The notes under the pieces are model-generated. The model was not told the origin of the DNA. It saw nothing but the letters and a program-made list of their open reading frames with translations, and made no database searches. 64,000 nucleotides of DNA, from NCBI RefSeq assembly GCF_949987515.2, contig NC_082684.1:44916006-44980005 (forward strand), read 5' to 3'. Below are positions 1 to 11,927 of this stretch, in pieces. Made by a program: the position numbers and the translations under genes. The DNA comes from Delphinus delphis (lineage: Eukaryota; Chordata; Mammalia; Artiodactyla; Delphinidae). Numbering within the stretch: position 1 is the stretch's first letter; each line of letters starts with the position of its first letter.

Positions 1-415
1 CTATTATTGTGTTACTGTCTATTTCCTCTTTGATGGGTGTTAGCAGTTGCCTTATGTATTGAGGTGCTCCTCTGTTGGGTGCATATATAAGTGTTATATC
101 TTCTTCTTGGACTGATCCCTTGATCATTATGTAGTGTCCTTCCTTGTCTCTTGTAACATTCTTTATTTTAAAGTCTATTTTATCTGAGTATTGCTACTCC
201 AGCTTTTTTTTCAAATTTCCATTTGCGTGGGATATATTTTTCCATCCCCGCACTTTCAATCTGTATGTGTCCCTAGGTCTGATGTGGGTCTCTTGTAGAC
301 AGCATATATATGGGTCTTGTTTTTGTGTCCATTCAGCAAGCCTGTGTCTTTTGGTTGGAGCATTTAATCCATTCACGTTTAAGGTAATTATTGATATGTA
401 TGTTCCTATTACCAT
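1..415 (-). pseudogene. L1-E ORF2p N-terminal endonuclease fragment
   Basis: The frame starts MVIGTYISIITLNVNGL at 415, the N-terminus of the L1 ORF2p apurinic-like endonuclease with its conserved Asn (NVNGL) and Glu (CLQETH). It is open to about 194, then breaks, and leaves the window before the end of the endonuclease domain. Confidence 0.85.
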
Positions 416-473
416 TTTCTTAATTGTTATGGATTTGTTTTTGTAGGTCCTTTTCTTCTCTTGTGTTTCCCAC

Positions 474-1397
474 TTAGAGAAGTTCCTTTAGCATTTGCTG
501 TAGAGCTGGTTTGGTGGTGCTGAATTCTCTTAGCTTTTGCTTGTCTGTAAAGTTTTGATTTCTGTGTTGAATGTGAATGAGATTCTTGCCAGGTAGTGTA
601 ATCTTGGTTGTAGGTTCTTCCCTTTCATCAGTTTAAACATGTCATGCCACTCCCTTCTGGCTTGTAGGGTTTCTGCTGAGATATCAGCTGTTAACCTTAT
701 GGCAGTTCCCTTGTATGTTATTTGTCGTTTTTCCCTTGTTGCTTTCAATAATTTTTCTTTGTCTTTAAACTTTGTCAGTTTGATTACTGTATGTCTTAGT
801 GTGTTTTTCCTTGGGTTTATCCTGCCTGGGACTCTCTGTGCTTCCTGGACTTGGGTGGCTATTTCCTTTCCCGTGTTAGGGAAGTTTTTGACTATAATCT
901 CTTCAAATATTTTCTTGGGTCCTTTCTCTCTCTTCTCCTTCTGGGACCCCTGTAATGCAAATGTTGTTGCATTTAATGTTGTCCCAGAGGTCTCTTAGGC
1001 TGTCTTCATTTCTTTTCATTCTTTTTTTTTCATTCTATTCTGTGGCAGAGAATTCACCATTCTGTCTTACAGGTCACTTAACCGTTCTTCTCCCTCAGTT
1101 ATTCTGCTATTGATTCCTTCTAGTGTATCTTTCATTTCAGTTATTGTATTGTTCATCTCTGTTTGTTCTTTTATTGTTCTAGGTGTTTGTTCTTAATTCT
1201 TCTAGGTCTTTGTTAAACAATTCTTGCATCTTCTTGATCTTTGCCTCCATTCTTTTTCTGAGGTCCTGGATCATCTTCAGTATCATTTTTCTGAATTCTT
1301 TTTCTGGAAAGTTGCCTATCTCCACTTCATTTAGTTGTTTTTTTTCTGGGGTTTTATCTTGTTCCTTCATCTGGTACATAGCCCTCTGCCTTTTCAT
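474..1397 (-). pseudogene. L1-E ORF1p remnant (RNA-binding chaperone)
   Basis: The remnant starts MKRQRAMYQMKEQDKT at 1397 and ends with the usual ORF1p tail and a stop at 474. The N-terminal piece (QDLRKRMEAKIKKMQELFNKDLEELR) looks like the coiled coil that trimerises ORF1p. The C-terminal piece (ATREKRQITYKGTAIRLTADIS) is from the conserved RNA-binding region. Frameshifts near 1020-1180 separate the two. In intact L1 this protein coats L1 RNA in the cytoplasm. Confidence 0.8.
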
Positions 1398-2308
1398 TTT
1401 GTCTCTCTTTCTGTGAATGTGGTTTTCGTTCCACAAGCTGCAGGATTGTAGTTCTTCTTGCTTCTGCTGTCTGCCCTCTGGTGGATGAGGCTATCTGAGA
1501 GGCTTGTGCAAGCTTCCTGATGGGAGGGACTGGTGGTGGGTGTAGCTGGGTGTTGCTCTTGTGGGCAGAGCTCAATAAAACTTTAATCTGTTGTCTGCTG
1601 ATGGGTGGGGCTGGGTTCCCTCCCTGTTGGTGTTTGGCCTAAGGCAACCCAACACTGGAGCCTACCTGGGCTCTTTGGTGGGGCTAATGGTGGACTCTGG
1701 GAGGGTTCATGCCAAGGAGTACTTCCTAGAACTTCTGCTGCCATTGTCCTTGTCCTCACAGTGAGCCACAGCCACCCCCCACCTCTGCAGGAGCCCCTCC
1801 ACCACTACCAGGTGGGTCTGGTTCAGTCTCCTATGGGGTCACTGCTCCTTCCCCTGTGTCCTGATAAGCACACTACTTTGTGTGTGCCCTCCGAGAGTGG
1901 AGTCTCTGTTTCCCCCAGTCCTGTTGAAGTCCTGCAATCAAATCCCGCTAGCCTTCAAAGTCTGATTCTTTAGGAATTCCTCCTCCCATTGCCAGACCCA
2001 CAGGTCAGGAAGCCTGATGTGGGGCTCAGAACCTTCACTCCAGTGGGTGGACTTCTGTGGTATAAGTGTTCTCCTGTTTGTGAGTCACCCACCCAGTGGT
2101 TATGGAATTTGATTTTATTGTGATTGCGCACCGCCCCCTCCACCATCTCATTATAGCTTCTCCTTTGTTTTTGGATGTGGGGATTCTTTTCTTGTGAGTT
2201 CTAGTGTCTCTCTGTAGATGACTGTTCAGCAGTTAGTTGTGATTCTGGTGCTCTCACAAGAGAGAGTGAGAGCATGTCCTTCTACTCTGCCATCTTGAAC
2301 CAATCCCT

Positions 2309-3774
2309 CTCCATTTTTAAAATTGGGTTATTAAGTTTTTTGTTTATTGAGTTGTATGAGTCATTTACCTACTTTGGAGATTAACAACTCATCAGATACA
2401 CAGTTTAGAAGTATTTTGTCTCATTCTGTAGGTTGCCTTTTCCCTCTGTAGATTGTTGCTTTTGCTGTGCAGAAACATTTTAGTTTGATGCAGTCCCACT
2501 TATTTATTTTTGTTTTTGTTCCATGTGCTTTTGGTGTCATATCTATGAAATCATTACCAATACCAAGGTCATAAAGATTTTCCTCTATGTTTTCTTCTAG
2601 GACTTTTACATTTTCAGGTTTTTTGTTTCAGTCTTTAACCTACTTAGAGTTGATTTTTATGTATGGTGTAAGATACAGGTCCAACTTCATTCTGTTATAA
2701 GTGGCTCTCCAGTTTTCCCACCACCAAGTAGTTGAAGAGACTATCCTTTCCCTATTGTGTATTTTTTTGTACACTTGCTGAAAATTGGTTGACCATATAT
2801 GCATGGATTTATTTGTGGGCTCCCTATTCTGTTCCGTTTGGTTTATATGTCTTTTTATGCCAGTACCACAGTTTTTAAAATTGCAGTATTGTTGATTGTA
2901 CCAGACTGTGTTGATTACTGTATCTTTGTAAGATGTCTTGAAATTAAAGTGTGATACCTCCTAGTTTTGTTCTTTCTTAGACTTGATTTGTGTATTTGTG
3001 GTCTTCTTTTGTCGTTTCATATGAATTGTAGAATTGCTTTTTCTATTTCTGTAAAAAAAAAAAAAAAGTCTTTGGAATTTTGATAGGGATTGCCTAGAAT
3101 CTGTAGATTGCTTTGGGGAGTATAAACATTTTAACAATATTAAGTCTTCCAGTTCATGAAAATGGGATGTTTTTCCATTTGTTTATTTCTAAATTTCTGT
3201 CATCAGTATCTTAGTTTTCAGTATATAAATATTTTACCCCCTTAGTTTATCCCTAAGTATTTTCTTTTTTGGTACTATTGTAAATGGGGTTGTGTTCCTA
3301 ATTTCCTTTTCAGATAGTTCAGTGTTAGTAAATAGAAATGCAACTGATTTTTGTATGTTGGCTTTTGTATCCTGCAACTTTACTGAATTCATTCATTATA
3401 ATTATTTTTAATGGAATCTTGGACTTTTCTACATACAAGACCATACTGTGTGTAAACAGGGATAATTTTACTTCTTCCTTTCCCATTTGGATGCTTTTTA
3501 TATCCTGTCTAATTACTCTGGCTAGAACTTCCAGTACCATGTTAAGTAGAAGTGGTGAGAGTGGACATCCTTGCCTTGTTCTGATTTTTAGAGAAAAAAA
3601 CTTGTAGTTATTCACAATAGAGGATGTTATCTGTGTGCTTTTCATTTATGGCCTTTATAATACTGAGGTATTTACCTTCTATTCTTAGTTTATTGAACGT
3701 TTTTATCATGAATGAATGTTGAATTTGATGAAATGGGGTTTTTTTTGCATCTATTTAGACAATCATGCAATTTT
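2309..3774 (-). mobile_element. L1-O: oldest L1 of the nest, left segment (ORF2 middle to C-terminal)
   Basis: Diverged L1 ORF2 sequence read on the minus strand, with RT-like pieces at 3325-3645 such as [19 protein letters not shown]. It is cut at 2308 by L1-E and at 3774 by L1-A. The 14-bp target duplication AATCATGCAATTTT at 3761-3774 recurs at 20116-20129, where the same L1 resumes. Its divergence and host role make it the oldest layer. Confidence 0.85.
3761..3774. repeat. Target-site duplication of L1-A, left copy
   Basis: AATCATGCAATTTT; identical to 20116-20129. The two copies bracket 16.3 kb, tying the L1 3' end at 3775 to the L1 5' end at 20115. Confidence 0.9.
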
Positions 3775-4378
3775 GAAAAAAAATTTTAAATTGAAGCATA
3801 GTTAATTTACAGAGTTGTGTTTCAAGTGTACAGCAAAGCAATTCAGTGTTAGTTTCATGTGTACAGCAAAGTGATTCAGTTATATATATGACATATATAT
3901 ATATTCTTTTTCTGATTCTTTTCCATTATAAGTTTTTACAAGATACCAAATATAGTTCTCTGTGCTATATAGTAGGTCCTTGTGGTTTACCTATTTTATT
4001 ACAGTAGAATGTGTATGTTAATCTTAAACTCAGTTTATCTACCCTCCATCCCCTTTGGTGACAGTAAGTTTGTTTTCTATGTTTTTGAGTCCCTTTCTGT
4101 TTTGTAAAGAAGTTCATTTGTATGTTTTTTTTAGATTGCACATATAAGTGATATCATATATCTGTCTTTCTCTCTCTGACTTCACTTAATATGATAATCT
4201 CTAGGTCTATCCATGTTGGTGCAAATAACATTATTTCATTCTTTTTTATGGCTGATTAATATTCCATTGTATATATGTACCACATCTTTATCCATTCATC
4301 TGTCAATGGACGTTTGTGTTGCTTCTATGTCTTAGCTATAGGAAATAGTGCTGCTATGAACATTGGGGTGCATGTATC

Positions 4379-4613
4379 GTTTTTTTTGTTGTTGTTGTTT
4401 GTTTTTTTTTGTTTTTTTTTTGCTGTACGCGGGCCTCTCACTGTTGTGGCCTCTCCCGTTGCGGAGCACAGGCTCCGGACACGCAGGCCCAGCGGCCATG
4501 GCTCACAGGCCCAGCCGCTCCGCGGCATGTGGGATCTTTCCGGAACGGGGCACGAACCCGTGTCCCCTGCATCGGCAGGCGGACTCTCAACCACCTTGGC
4601 ACCAGGGAAGCCC
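4379..4613 (-). mobile_element. CHR-type tRNA-derived SINE in L1-A
   Basis: A tRNA-related SINE on the minus strand; its A-tail appears as the T-rich run 4379-4421. The tRNA-like head carries A-box-like and B-box-like (GGGTTCGTGCC) sequence. The 9-bp duplication GCATGTATC flanks it at 4370-4378 and 4614-4622. This family is typical of whales, hippos and ruminants, and supports a cetacean-type host. Confidence 0.95.
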
Positions 4614-5313
4614 GCATGTATCTTTTTGAACTATAGTTTTGTATGGATATATGCCCAGGAGTGGGATTGCTGGATCATAAGGCCACTCTCTTTTTAGCTT
4701 TTAAGGAACCTCCATACTGTTCTCCATAGTGGCTGCATCAATTTATGTGCCTACCAACAGCGTAGGAGGGTTCCTTTTTCTCCACACCCTCTTCAACATT
4801 TATTGTTTGTAGACTTTTAAATGATGGCATTCTGACCAGTGTGAGGTAATACCTCATTGTAGTTTTGATTTGCATTTCTCTAATAATTAGCAATGTTGAG
4901 CATCCTAACATGTGCCTGTTGGCTATATGTATGTCTTCTTTAGAGAAATGTCTATTTAGGTCTTCTGCCCGAAAAAAACCCATTTTTTGATGGGGTTGTT
5001 TGTTTTTTAATATTATGCTGTATGAGCTGTTGGTATATTTTGGAAATTGATCCTCTATTGGTAGGATTGTTTGCAAATATTTTCTCTCACTCTGTGGGTT
5101 GTCTTTTCATTTTGTTTATGGTGTTCTTTGCTGTGCAAAAGCTTTTGAGCTTAATTAGGTCCCATTTGTTTATTTTTGTTTTTAGTTCCATTACGCTAGG
5201 AGACAGACCCAAAAAAATATTAGGGCAATTTATGTCAAAGAGTGTTCTGCCTATGTTTTCCTCTAGGAGTTTTATAGCATCTGGCCTTATATTTAGGTCT
5301 GTAATCCATTTTG

Positions 5314-5318
<5 letters not shown>

Positions 5319-5346
<28 letters not shown>
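5319..5346. repeat. (GT)n microsatellite
   Basis: Fourteen uninterrupted GT units inside L1-A ORF2 sequence. Confidence 0.97.
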
Positions 5347-5349
<3 letters not shown>

Positions 5350-5434
5350 GTGTTAGCAAACGGTCTAATTTCATTCTTTTACATGTAGCTGTCCAGTGTC
5401 CCAGCACCACTTATTGAAGAGACTGTCTTTTCTC

Positions 5435-5439
<5 letters not shown>

Positions 5440-5474
<35 letters not shown>
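5440..5474. repeat. (TA)n microsatellite at the L1-B 3' junction
   Basis: An uninterrupted TA tract beginning in the target duplication and reaching the L1-B tail. Confidence 0.95.
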
Positions 5475-5484
<10 letters not shown>

Positions 5485-5889
5485 CTTGTTTTATTAAATT
5501 CTTTTTTTATCTTTATTGGAGTATAATTGCTTTACAATGGTCTGTTAGTTTCTGCTTTATAACAAAGTGAATCAGTTATACATATACATATGTTCCCATA
5601 TCTCCTCCCTCTTGCGTCTCCCAGCCTCCAACCCTCCCTATCCCACCCACCCAGGTGGTCACAAAGCACCAAGCTGATCTCCCTGTGCTATGTGGCTGCT
5701 TCCCACTAGCTATCTATTTTACGTTTGATAGTGTATATATGTACATGCCACTCTCTCACTTTGTCACAGCTTACCCTTCCCCCTCCCCATAACCTCAAGT
5801 CCATTCTCTAGTAGGTCTGTATCTTTATTCCCGTCTTACCCCTAGGTTCTTCATGACATTTTTTTTCTTAAATTCCGTATATATGTGTT

Positions 5890-8800
5890 AGCATATGGTA
5901 TTTGTCTTTCTCTTTCTGGCTTACTTCACTCTGTATGACAGACTCTAGGTCCATCTACCTCACTACAAATAACTCAATTTCATTTCTTTTTATGACTGAG
6001 TAATATTCCAATGTATATATGTGCCACATCTTCTTTATCCACTCATCTGATGATGGACACTTAGGTTGTTCCCATCTCCTGGCTATTGTAAATAGAGCTG
6101 CAATGAACATTTTGGTACGTGACTCTTTTTGAATTATGGTTTTCTCAGGGTATATGCCCAGCAGTGGGATTCCTGGGTCATATGGTAGTTCTATCTGTAG
6201 TTTTTTAAGGAACCTCCATACCGTTCTCCATAGTGGCTGTACCAATTCACATTCCCACCAGCAGTGCAAGAGTGTTCCCTTTTCTCCACACCCTCTCCAG
6301 CATTTATTGTTTCTAGATTTTTTAATGATGGCCATTCTGACTGGTGTGAGATAATATCTCATTGTAGTTTTGATTTGCATTTCTCTAATGATTAATGATG
6401 TTGAGCATTCTTTCATGTGTTTGTTGGCAATCTTCGTTGGAGAAATGTCTATTTAGGTCTTCTGTCCATTTTTGGATTGGGTTGTTTGTTTTTTTGTTAT
6501 TCAGCTGCATGAGCTGCTTGTAAATTTTGGAGATTAATCCTTTGTCAGTTGCTTCATTTGCAAATACTTTCTCCCATTCTGAGGGTTGTCTTTTTGTCTT
6601 GTTTATAGTTTCCTTTGCTGTGCAAAAGCTTTGAAGTTTCATTAGGTCCAATTTGTTTATTTTTGTTTTTATTTCCATTTCTCTAGGAGGTGGGTCAGAA
6701 AGGATCTTGCTATGATTTATGTCATAGAGTGTTCTGCCTATGTTTTCCTCTAAGAGTTTGATAGTTTCTGGCCTTACATTTAGGTCTTTAATCCATTTTG
6801 AGCTTATTTTTGTGTATGGTGTTAGGGAGAGTTCTAATCTCATACTTTTACATGTACCTGTCCAGATGTCCCAGCTCCATTTATTGAAGAGGCTGTCCTT
6901 TCTCCACTGTACATCCCTGCCTCCTTTGTCAAAGAAAAGTTGACCATATGTGCATGGGTTTATCTGTGGGCTTTCTATCCTGTTCCATTTATCTATATTT
7001 CTGTTTTTGTGCCAGTACTATACTGTCTTGATTACTGTAGATTTGTAGTATAGTCTGAAGCCAGGGAGCCTGATTCCGCCAGCTCTGTTTTTCGTTCTCA
7101 AGATTGCTTTGGCTATTCGGGGTCTTTTGTGTTTCCATACAAATTGTGAAATTTTTGGCCTAGTTCTGTGAAAACTGCCAGTGATAGTTTGATAGGGATT
7201 GCACTGAATCTGTAGATTGCTTTGGGTAGTAGAGTCATTTTCAAAATGTTGATTCTTTTAATCCAAGAACATGGTATATCTCTCCATCTATTTGTATCAT
7301 CTTTAATTTCTTTCATCAGTATCTTATAATTTTCTGCATACCAGGTGTTTTGTCTCCTTAGGTAGCTTTATTCCTAGATATTTTATTCTTTTTCTTGCAA
7401 TGGTAAATGGGAATGTTTTCTTGATTTCACTATCAGATTTTTCATCATTAGTGTATAGGAATGCCAGAGATTTCTGTGCATTAATTTTGTATCCTGTTAC
7501 TTTACCAAACTCATTGATTAGCTCTAGTAGTTTTCTGGTAGCATCTTTAGGATTCTCTGTGTATAGTATCATGTCATCTGCAAACAGTGACAGCTTTACT
7601 TCTTCTCTTCCAATTTGGATTCCTTTTATTTCCTTTTCTTCTCTGATTGCTGTGGCTAAAACTTCCAAAACTATGTTGAATAAGAGTGGCGAGGTGGGCA
7701 ACATTGTCTTGTTCCTGATCTTAGTGGCAATGCTTTCAGTTTTTCACCATTGAGGACAATGTTGGCTGTGGGTTTGTCATATATGGCATTTACTATGTTG
7801 AGGAAAGTTCCCTCTATGACTACTTTCTGCAGGGTTTTTTATCATAAATGGATGTTGAATTTTGTCAAAAGCTTTCTCTGCATCTATTGAGATAATCATA
7901 TGCTTTTCCTCCTTCAATTTGTTAATATGGTTATCACGTTTATTGTTTTGCATATATTGAAGAATCCTTGCATTCCTGGAATAAACCCCACTTGATCATG
8001 GTGTATGATCCTTTCAATGTGCTGTTGGATTCTGTTGCTAGTATTTTGTTGAGGAGTTTTGCATCTATGTGCATCAGTGATATTGGCCTGTAGTTATCTT
8101 TGTGACATCCTTGTCTGGTTTTGGTATCAGGGTGATGGTGACCTCGTAGAATGAGTTTGGGAGTGTTCCTCCCTCTGGTATATTTTGGAATAGTTTGAGA
8201 AGGATGGGTGTTAGCTCTTCTCTAAATGTTTGATAGAATTCGCCTGAGAAGCCATCTGGTCCTGGGCTTTTGTTTGTTGGAAGATTTTTAATCACAGTTT
8301 CAATTTCAGTGCTTGTGATTGGTCTGTTCATATTTTCTATTTCTTCCTGGCTCAGTCTCGGCAGTTGTGCATTTCTAAGAATTTGTCCATTTCTTCCAGG
8401 TTGTCCATTTTATTGGCATAGAGTTCCTTGTACTAATCTCTCATGATCTTTTTTATTTCTGCAGTGTCAGTTGTTACTTCTCCTTTTTCATTTCTAATTC
8501 TATTCATTTGAGACTTCTCCATTTCTTTTTGATGAGTCTGGCGAATGGTTTATCAATTTGGTTTATCTTCTCAAAGAACCAGCTTTTGGATTTATTGATC
8601 TTTGCTATTGTTTCCTTCATTTCTTTTTCATTTATTTCTGATCTGATTTTTATGATTTCTTTCCTTCTGCTAGCTTTGGGGTTTTTTTGTTCTTCTTTCT
8701 CTAATTGCTTTAGGTGCAATGTTAGGTTGTTTATTCGAGATGTTTCCTGTTTCTTAAGGTAGGATTTTATTGCTATAAACTTCCCTCTTAGAACTGCTTT

Positions 8801-9661
8801 TGCTCTATCCCATAGGTTTTGGGTAATCGTGTCTCCATTGGCATTTGTTTCTAGGTATTTTTTGATTTCCTCTTTGATTTCTTCAGTGATCACTTCGTTA
8901 TTAAGTAGTGTATTGTTTAGCCTCCAGGTGTTTGTGTTTTTTACAGATCTTATCCTGTAATTGGTATCTAGTCTCATAGTTTGTGGTTGGAAAAGATACT
9001 TGATACAATTTCAATTTTCTTAAATTTACCAAAGGTAGATTTGTGACCCAAGATATGATCTTTCCTGGAGAATGTTCCATGATCACTTGAGAAAAATGTA
9101 TATTCTGTTGTTTTTGGATGGAGTGTCCTATAAATATCAATTAAGTCCATCTTCTTTAATGTAACATTTAAAGCTTGTGTTTCCTTATTTATTTTCATTT
9201 TGGATGATCTCTCCATTCGTGAAAGTGGGGTGTTTAAGTCCCCTATTATGAATGTGTTACTGTCGATTTCCCCTTTTATGGCTGTTAGTGTTTGCCTTAT
9301 GTATTGAGGTGCCCCTATGTTCGGTGCATAAATATGTACAATTGTTATATCTTCTTCTTGGATCGATCCCTTGATCATTATGTAGTGTCCTTCTTTGTCT
9401 CTTCTAATAGTCCTTATTTTAAAGTCTATTTTGTCTGATATGAGAATTGCTACTCCAGCTTTCTTTTGGTTTCCATTTGCATGGAAGAACTTTTTCCATC
9501 CCCTCACTTTCAGTCTGTATGTGTCTCCAAGTCTGAAGTTGGTCTCTTGTAGACAGCATATATATGGGTCTCATTTTTGAATCCATTCACCCAGTCTGTG
9601 TCTTTTGGTGGGAGCATTTAGTCCATTTACATTTAAGGTAATTATCGATATGTATTCCCAT
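5890..9661 (-). pseudogene. L1-B ORF2p remnant (endonuclease and reverse transcriptase)
   Basis: The ORF2p start is near 9661. Open pieces are the endonuclease (8974-9507), the linker (8504-8977), the RT start region (8074-8331, [15 protein letters not shown]), the RT core with intact FADDMILY (7324-7704) and the C-terminal Cys-rich region [18 protein letters not shown] (5955-6416). Several frameshifts and stops separate them. Confidence 0.88.
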
Positions 9662-9717
9662 TTTCTTAATTGTTTTGGGTTTGTTATTGTAGGTCTTTTC
9701 CTTCTCTTGTGTTTCTT

Positions 9718-10612
9718 GCCTAGGGAAGTTCATTTAGCATTTGTTGTAAAGCTGGTTTGGTGGTGCTGAACTCTCTCAGCTTTTGCTTGTCTGTAAAGGT
9801 TTTAATTTCTCCATCAAATCTGAATGAGATCCTTGCTAATTAGAGTAATGTTGGTTGTAGGTTTTTCTCCTTCATCACTTTAAATATGTCCTCTCAGTCC
9901 CTTCTGGCTTGCAGAATTTCTGCTGAAAGATCAGCTGTCAACCTTATGGGGATTCCTTTGTGTGTTATTTGTTGTTTTTACCTTGCTGCTTTTAATATGT
10001 TTTCTTTGTATTTAATTTTTGACAGTTTGATTAATATGTGTCTTGGTGTGTTTCTCCTTGGATTCATCCTGTATGGGATTCTCTTTGCTTCCTGGACTTG
10101 AGTAACTATTTCCTTTCCCATATTAGGGAAGTTTTCACCTATAATCTCTTCAAATATTTTGTCAGTCCGTTTCTTTTTCTCTTCTTCTTCTGGAACCCCT
10201 ATAATTCGAATGTTGGCGCATTTAATGTTGTCCCAGAGGTCTCTGAGACTGTCCTCAGTTCTTTTCATTCTTTTTTCTTTATTCTTCTCTGCAGCAGTTA
10301 TTTCCACTGTTTTGTCTTCCAGGTTACTTATCCGTTTTCTGCCTCAGTTATTCTGCTATTGATCCCATCTAGAGTATTTTTAATTTCATTTATTATGTTG
10401 TTCATCATTGCTTGTTTCATCTTTATTTCTTCTAGGTCCTTGTTAAATGTTTCATACATTTCCTCTCTTCTATTTCCAAGATTTTGGATCATCTTTACTA
10501 TCATTATTCTGAATTCTTTTTCAGGTAAACTGCTTATTTCCTCTTCATTTGTTAGGTCTGGTGGGTTTTAATCTTGCTCCTTCATCTGCTGTGTCTTTTT
10601 CTGTCCTCTCAT
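9718..10612 (-). pseudogene. L1-B ORF1p remnant
   Basis: The start codon is at 10612 and the ORF1p end is near 9718. The longest open piece, 9978-10307, reads KRMKRTEDSLRDLWDNIKCANIRIIGVPEEEE, the diagnostic ORF1p RNA-recognition region, followed by the conserved NFPNMGKEIVTQVQEA. Upstream coiled-coil sequence is in other frames. It is inactive. Confidence 0.85.
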
Positions 10613-11927
10613 TTTGCTTATCTTACTGTGTTTGGGGTCTCCTTTTTGCAAGCTTCAGGTTCGTAGTTCCCGTTGTTTTTGTTGTCTGTCTCCAGTGGCT
10701 AAGTTTGGTTCAGTGGGTTGTGTAGGCTTCCTGGTGGAGGGGACTAGTGCCTGTGTTCTGGTGGATGAGGCTGGATCTTGTCTTTCTGGTGGGCAGGTCC
10801 ACCTCTGGTGGTGTGTTTTGGGGTGTCTGTGGCCTTATTATGATTTTAGGCAGTTTGTCTGCTAATGGATGGGTTTGTGTTCCTTTCTTGCTAGTTGTTT
10901 GGCATAGGATGTTCAGCACTGTAGCTTGCTGGTGTTTGAGTGAAGCTGGGTGCTCATGTGGAGATGGAGATCTCTGGGAGATTTTCACTGTTTGATATTA
11001 TATGCACCTGGGAGGTCACTTGTGGAGCAGTGTCCTGAAGTTGGCTGTCCCACCTCAGAGGCACAACACTTACTACTGGCTGCAGCACCAAGATCCTTTC
11101 ATCCACATGGCTCAGAATTAAAGGGAGAAGAAGTAGAAAGAAAGAGAGAAAATAAAATAATATAAACTAAGATAAATTAAAATAAAGTTATTAAAATAAA
11201 AAGTAATTATTAAGAAAAAGAAATTTTTTTAAAGTAAAAAAAAATGGAGGGATAGAACCATAGGACAAATGGTGAAAGCAAAGCTATACAGACAAAATTT
11301 CACACAGAAGCATACACATACACACTAACAAAGAGAGGAAAAGCGGAAAAAATAATAAATCTTCCTCTCAAAGTCCACGTCCTCAATTTGGGATGAATTA
11401 TTGTCTATTCATATATTCCACAGATGTAGGGCACATCAAGTTGATTGTGGAGATTTAATCTGCTGCTTCTGAGGCTGCTGGGAAAGATTTCTCTTTCTCT
11501 TCTTTGTTCGCACAGCTCCTGGGGTTCAGCTTTGGATTTGGCCCTGCCTCTGCATGTAGGTCGCCAGAGGGTGTCTGTTCGTCTCTCAGACAGGATGCGT
11601 TTAAAGCAGCAACTGTCTTGGGGGCTCTGGCTCATTCAGGCTGGGCGGAGGGAGGGGTGCGGATGCGGGGCAAGCCTGCAGCAGCCATGGCCAGTGTGTT
11701 GTTGCACCAGCCTGAGGCGCACTGTGCGTTCTGGGGAATTTGTCCCTGGATCCTGGCACCCTGGCAGTGGCGGGCTGCACTGGCTCTCCAGGAGGGAGGT
11801 GTGGATAGTGACTTGTGCTCGCACACTGGTTTCTTGGTGGCGGCAGCAGCAGCCTTAGCGTCTCATGCCCGTATCTGTGGTCCGTGCTGTTAGCCACGGC
11901 TCGCACCTGTCTCTGTCCATTGTATAT

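Larger units (their letters stand above)
1..2308 (-). mobile_element. L1-E: 5' part of an L1 retrotransposon, runs off the left edge
   Basis: Read on the minus strand, this begins at about 2308 with a leader containing TTCAAGATGGCAGAGTAG, followed by roughly 0.9 kb of 5'UTR, ORF1 and the start of ORF2, which leaves the window at position 1. It interrupts the older L1-O, whose ORF2 sequence resumes at about 2309. The matching target duplication should lie left of the window. Both frames carry stops and shifts, so this copy is inactive. Confidence 0.9.
4170..5444 (-). pseudogene. L1-A/D ORF2p remnant, C-terminal segment
   Basis: This continues the ORF2p read from 11928. Readable pieces include [21 protein letters not shown] (5087-5410) and [19 protein letters not shown] (4738-5076) from the C-terminal region. 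It contains a (GT)n tract at 5319-5346 and the SINE at 4379-4613, so it cannot encode a protein. Confidence 0.8.
5445..11915 (-). mobile_element. L1-B: nearly full-length L1 inserted in L1-A, 5'-truncated in its leader
   Basis: A 6.5-kb minus-strand L1 flanked by TCCATTGTATAT at 5433-5444 and 11916-11927. Order on the minus strand: partial 5'UTR (10613-11915), ORF1, ORF2, 3'UTR and tail next to a (TA)n tract. Its leader matches that of L1-F but ends about 0.65 kb short of the L1-F start, so reverse transcription stopped early. Frames are broken. Confidence 0.92.

Noticed and set aside
5319..5474. CRISPR-like or other regularly spaced repeat array
   Set aside because: Only simple dinucleotide tracts are present, with no spacer structure; the host is a vertebrate.
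10038..10571. A 177-codon plus-strand frame rich in Phe, Leu and Ser, seeming to be a membrane protein
   Set aside because: It is the antisense of L1-B ORF1. Similar hydrophobic plus-strand frames occur opposite every minus-strand L1 and have no independent support.
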